A DNA stretch of 6,032 nt from the NCBI GenBank assembly GCA_030042795.1, contig JASHYZ010000372.1, forward strand, positions 1-6,032, read 5' to 3'. This document shows positions 5,559 to 6,032 of the stretch, piece by piece. The stretch's first letter is position 1; each line of letters starts with the position of its first letter. The DNA comes from Terriglobia bacterium (GTDB lineage Bacteria > Acidobacteriota > Terriglobia > UBA7540). A program made the translations under genes and the position numbers. The notes beneath the pieces were generated by a model, which had not been told where the DNA came from, ran no database searches, and saw nothing but the letters and a program-made list of their open reading frames with translations.

Positions 5559-6032
5559 CTAGCCTACAAAATCCACCACACAGGCCCACGACGCCAGAGC
5601 GCTCACAACACTCGTCCAATATCCGTACTGCTCGTAGATATCGGAGGAAAGGTTCGGGTCTTTGGTCGGCATTTGAGGATCGCTGGCGTTGCGAATCGCC
5701 AGCCACTTCATCGGGCTCCCCATTTCCTGCACCGCCAGGCCGAGTACTGCGTCATCCATTTCGATCATCGCACCTTTACCTTGGAGCTGGAATGAGTTTT
5801 GCTTGGTGTCAAACTCAAACTTATCGGTGGTTACAATCACGGGCGGCTCGCCCAACTGGGATTCGGGCGTCGCAGCCGTAAACACCTGGGGATTTCGCGT
5901 GAACGGTTTGACTGCGGCTGGATAGGCCGTGTGCGCCTGCTTAATGGGTGGGGTATTTGGCGCAATCAATTTGGCGATAGCTGCCAGTTGGCCGGTCGTA
6001 GGAATAACGTAGCTGCTGGAGAAACTCTGCCC
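5559..6032 (-). CDS. Nucleoside phosphorylase / MTA-SAH nucleosidase superfamily protein, C-terminal part
   Basis: The reading frame is open from the right edge to the TAG at 5561-5559, giving 157 residues of a longer protein whose start is outside the window. A TTG at 5969 could pose as a start, but the frame continues upstream without a stop, so I treat the gene as cut by the edge. The core fits the purine-nucleoside phosphorylase fold. D-K-F-E-F-D-T at 70-76 is followed by QGKGAMIEMDDAVLGLAVQ at 84-102, then W-L-A-I-R-N-A-S-D-P-Q at 110-120 and the C-terminal helix YEQYGYWTSVVSALASWA at 133-150. EMDDA aligns with the E-M-E motif that holds the ribose, with Asp in place of the second Glu. 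R-N-A-S-D aligns with R-x-x-S-D, which carries the catalytic Asp in MTA/SAH nucleosidase. Members cleave or phosphorolyse the N-glycosidic bond of nucleosides. The exact substrate cannot be told. It is probably co-transcribed with the propeller gene. Confidence 0.65.
   Translation of the reverse strand, partial: GQSFSSSYVIPTTGQLAAIAKLIAPNTPPIKQAHTAYPAAVKPFTRNPQVFTAATPESQLGEPPVIVTTDKFEFDTKQNSFQLQGKGAMIEMDDAVLGLAVQEMGSPMKWLAIRNASDPQMPTKDPNLSSDIYEQYGYWTSVVSALASWACVVDFVG

Overview
The window looks like a stretch of chromosome from a moderately GC-rich Gram-negative bacterium. A TonB-type C-terminal domain protein, the codon bias and the gene assortment (RsbRD-type domain, acpS, TonB-like protein, selB) would fit an Acidobacteriota genome. 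That placement is an impression from the proteins, not a measured assignment.

Left edge (1-368): the first 48 codons of an IS630-like transposase run leftwards off the window. An AT-rich stretch with small inverted repeats follows, probably the outer end of the element. Then comes a candidate sigma70-type promoter with a perfect 9-bp tandem duplication upstream of it.

Central plus-strand block (369-4522): five genes point the same way. They are a stand-alone RsbRD_N-like helical domain protein, acpS (holo-ACP synthase, GTG start), a secreted protein with two TonB C-terminal-type domains whose start overlaps the acpS stop by 8 bases, a small membrane-anchored or exported protein of unknown function (GTG start), and, after a 105-base gap, a complete selB. 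The first four are tightly packed and are probably one transcript. selB means the host inserts selenocysteine; selA, selC and selD are not in the window.

Right block (4523-6032): two minus-strand genes converge on selB. The upstream one is the C-terminal part of a nucleoside phosphorylase / MTA-SAH nucleosidase superfamily protein, cut by the right edge. Forty-two bases downstream lies a 301-residue protein that I read as six repeats of 46-52 residues, with the N-terminal strand completing the last repeat. This is the signature of a closed six-bladed beta-propeller, perhaps lectin-like. The pairing of a nucleosidase-fold protein with a propeller is the least explained and most interesting part of the window, but nothing here proves a joint function.
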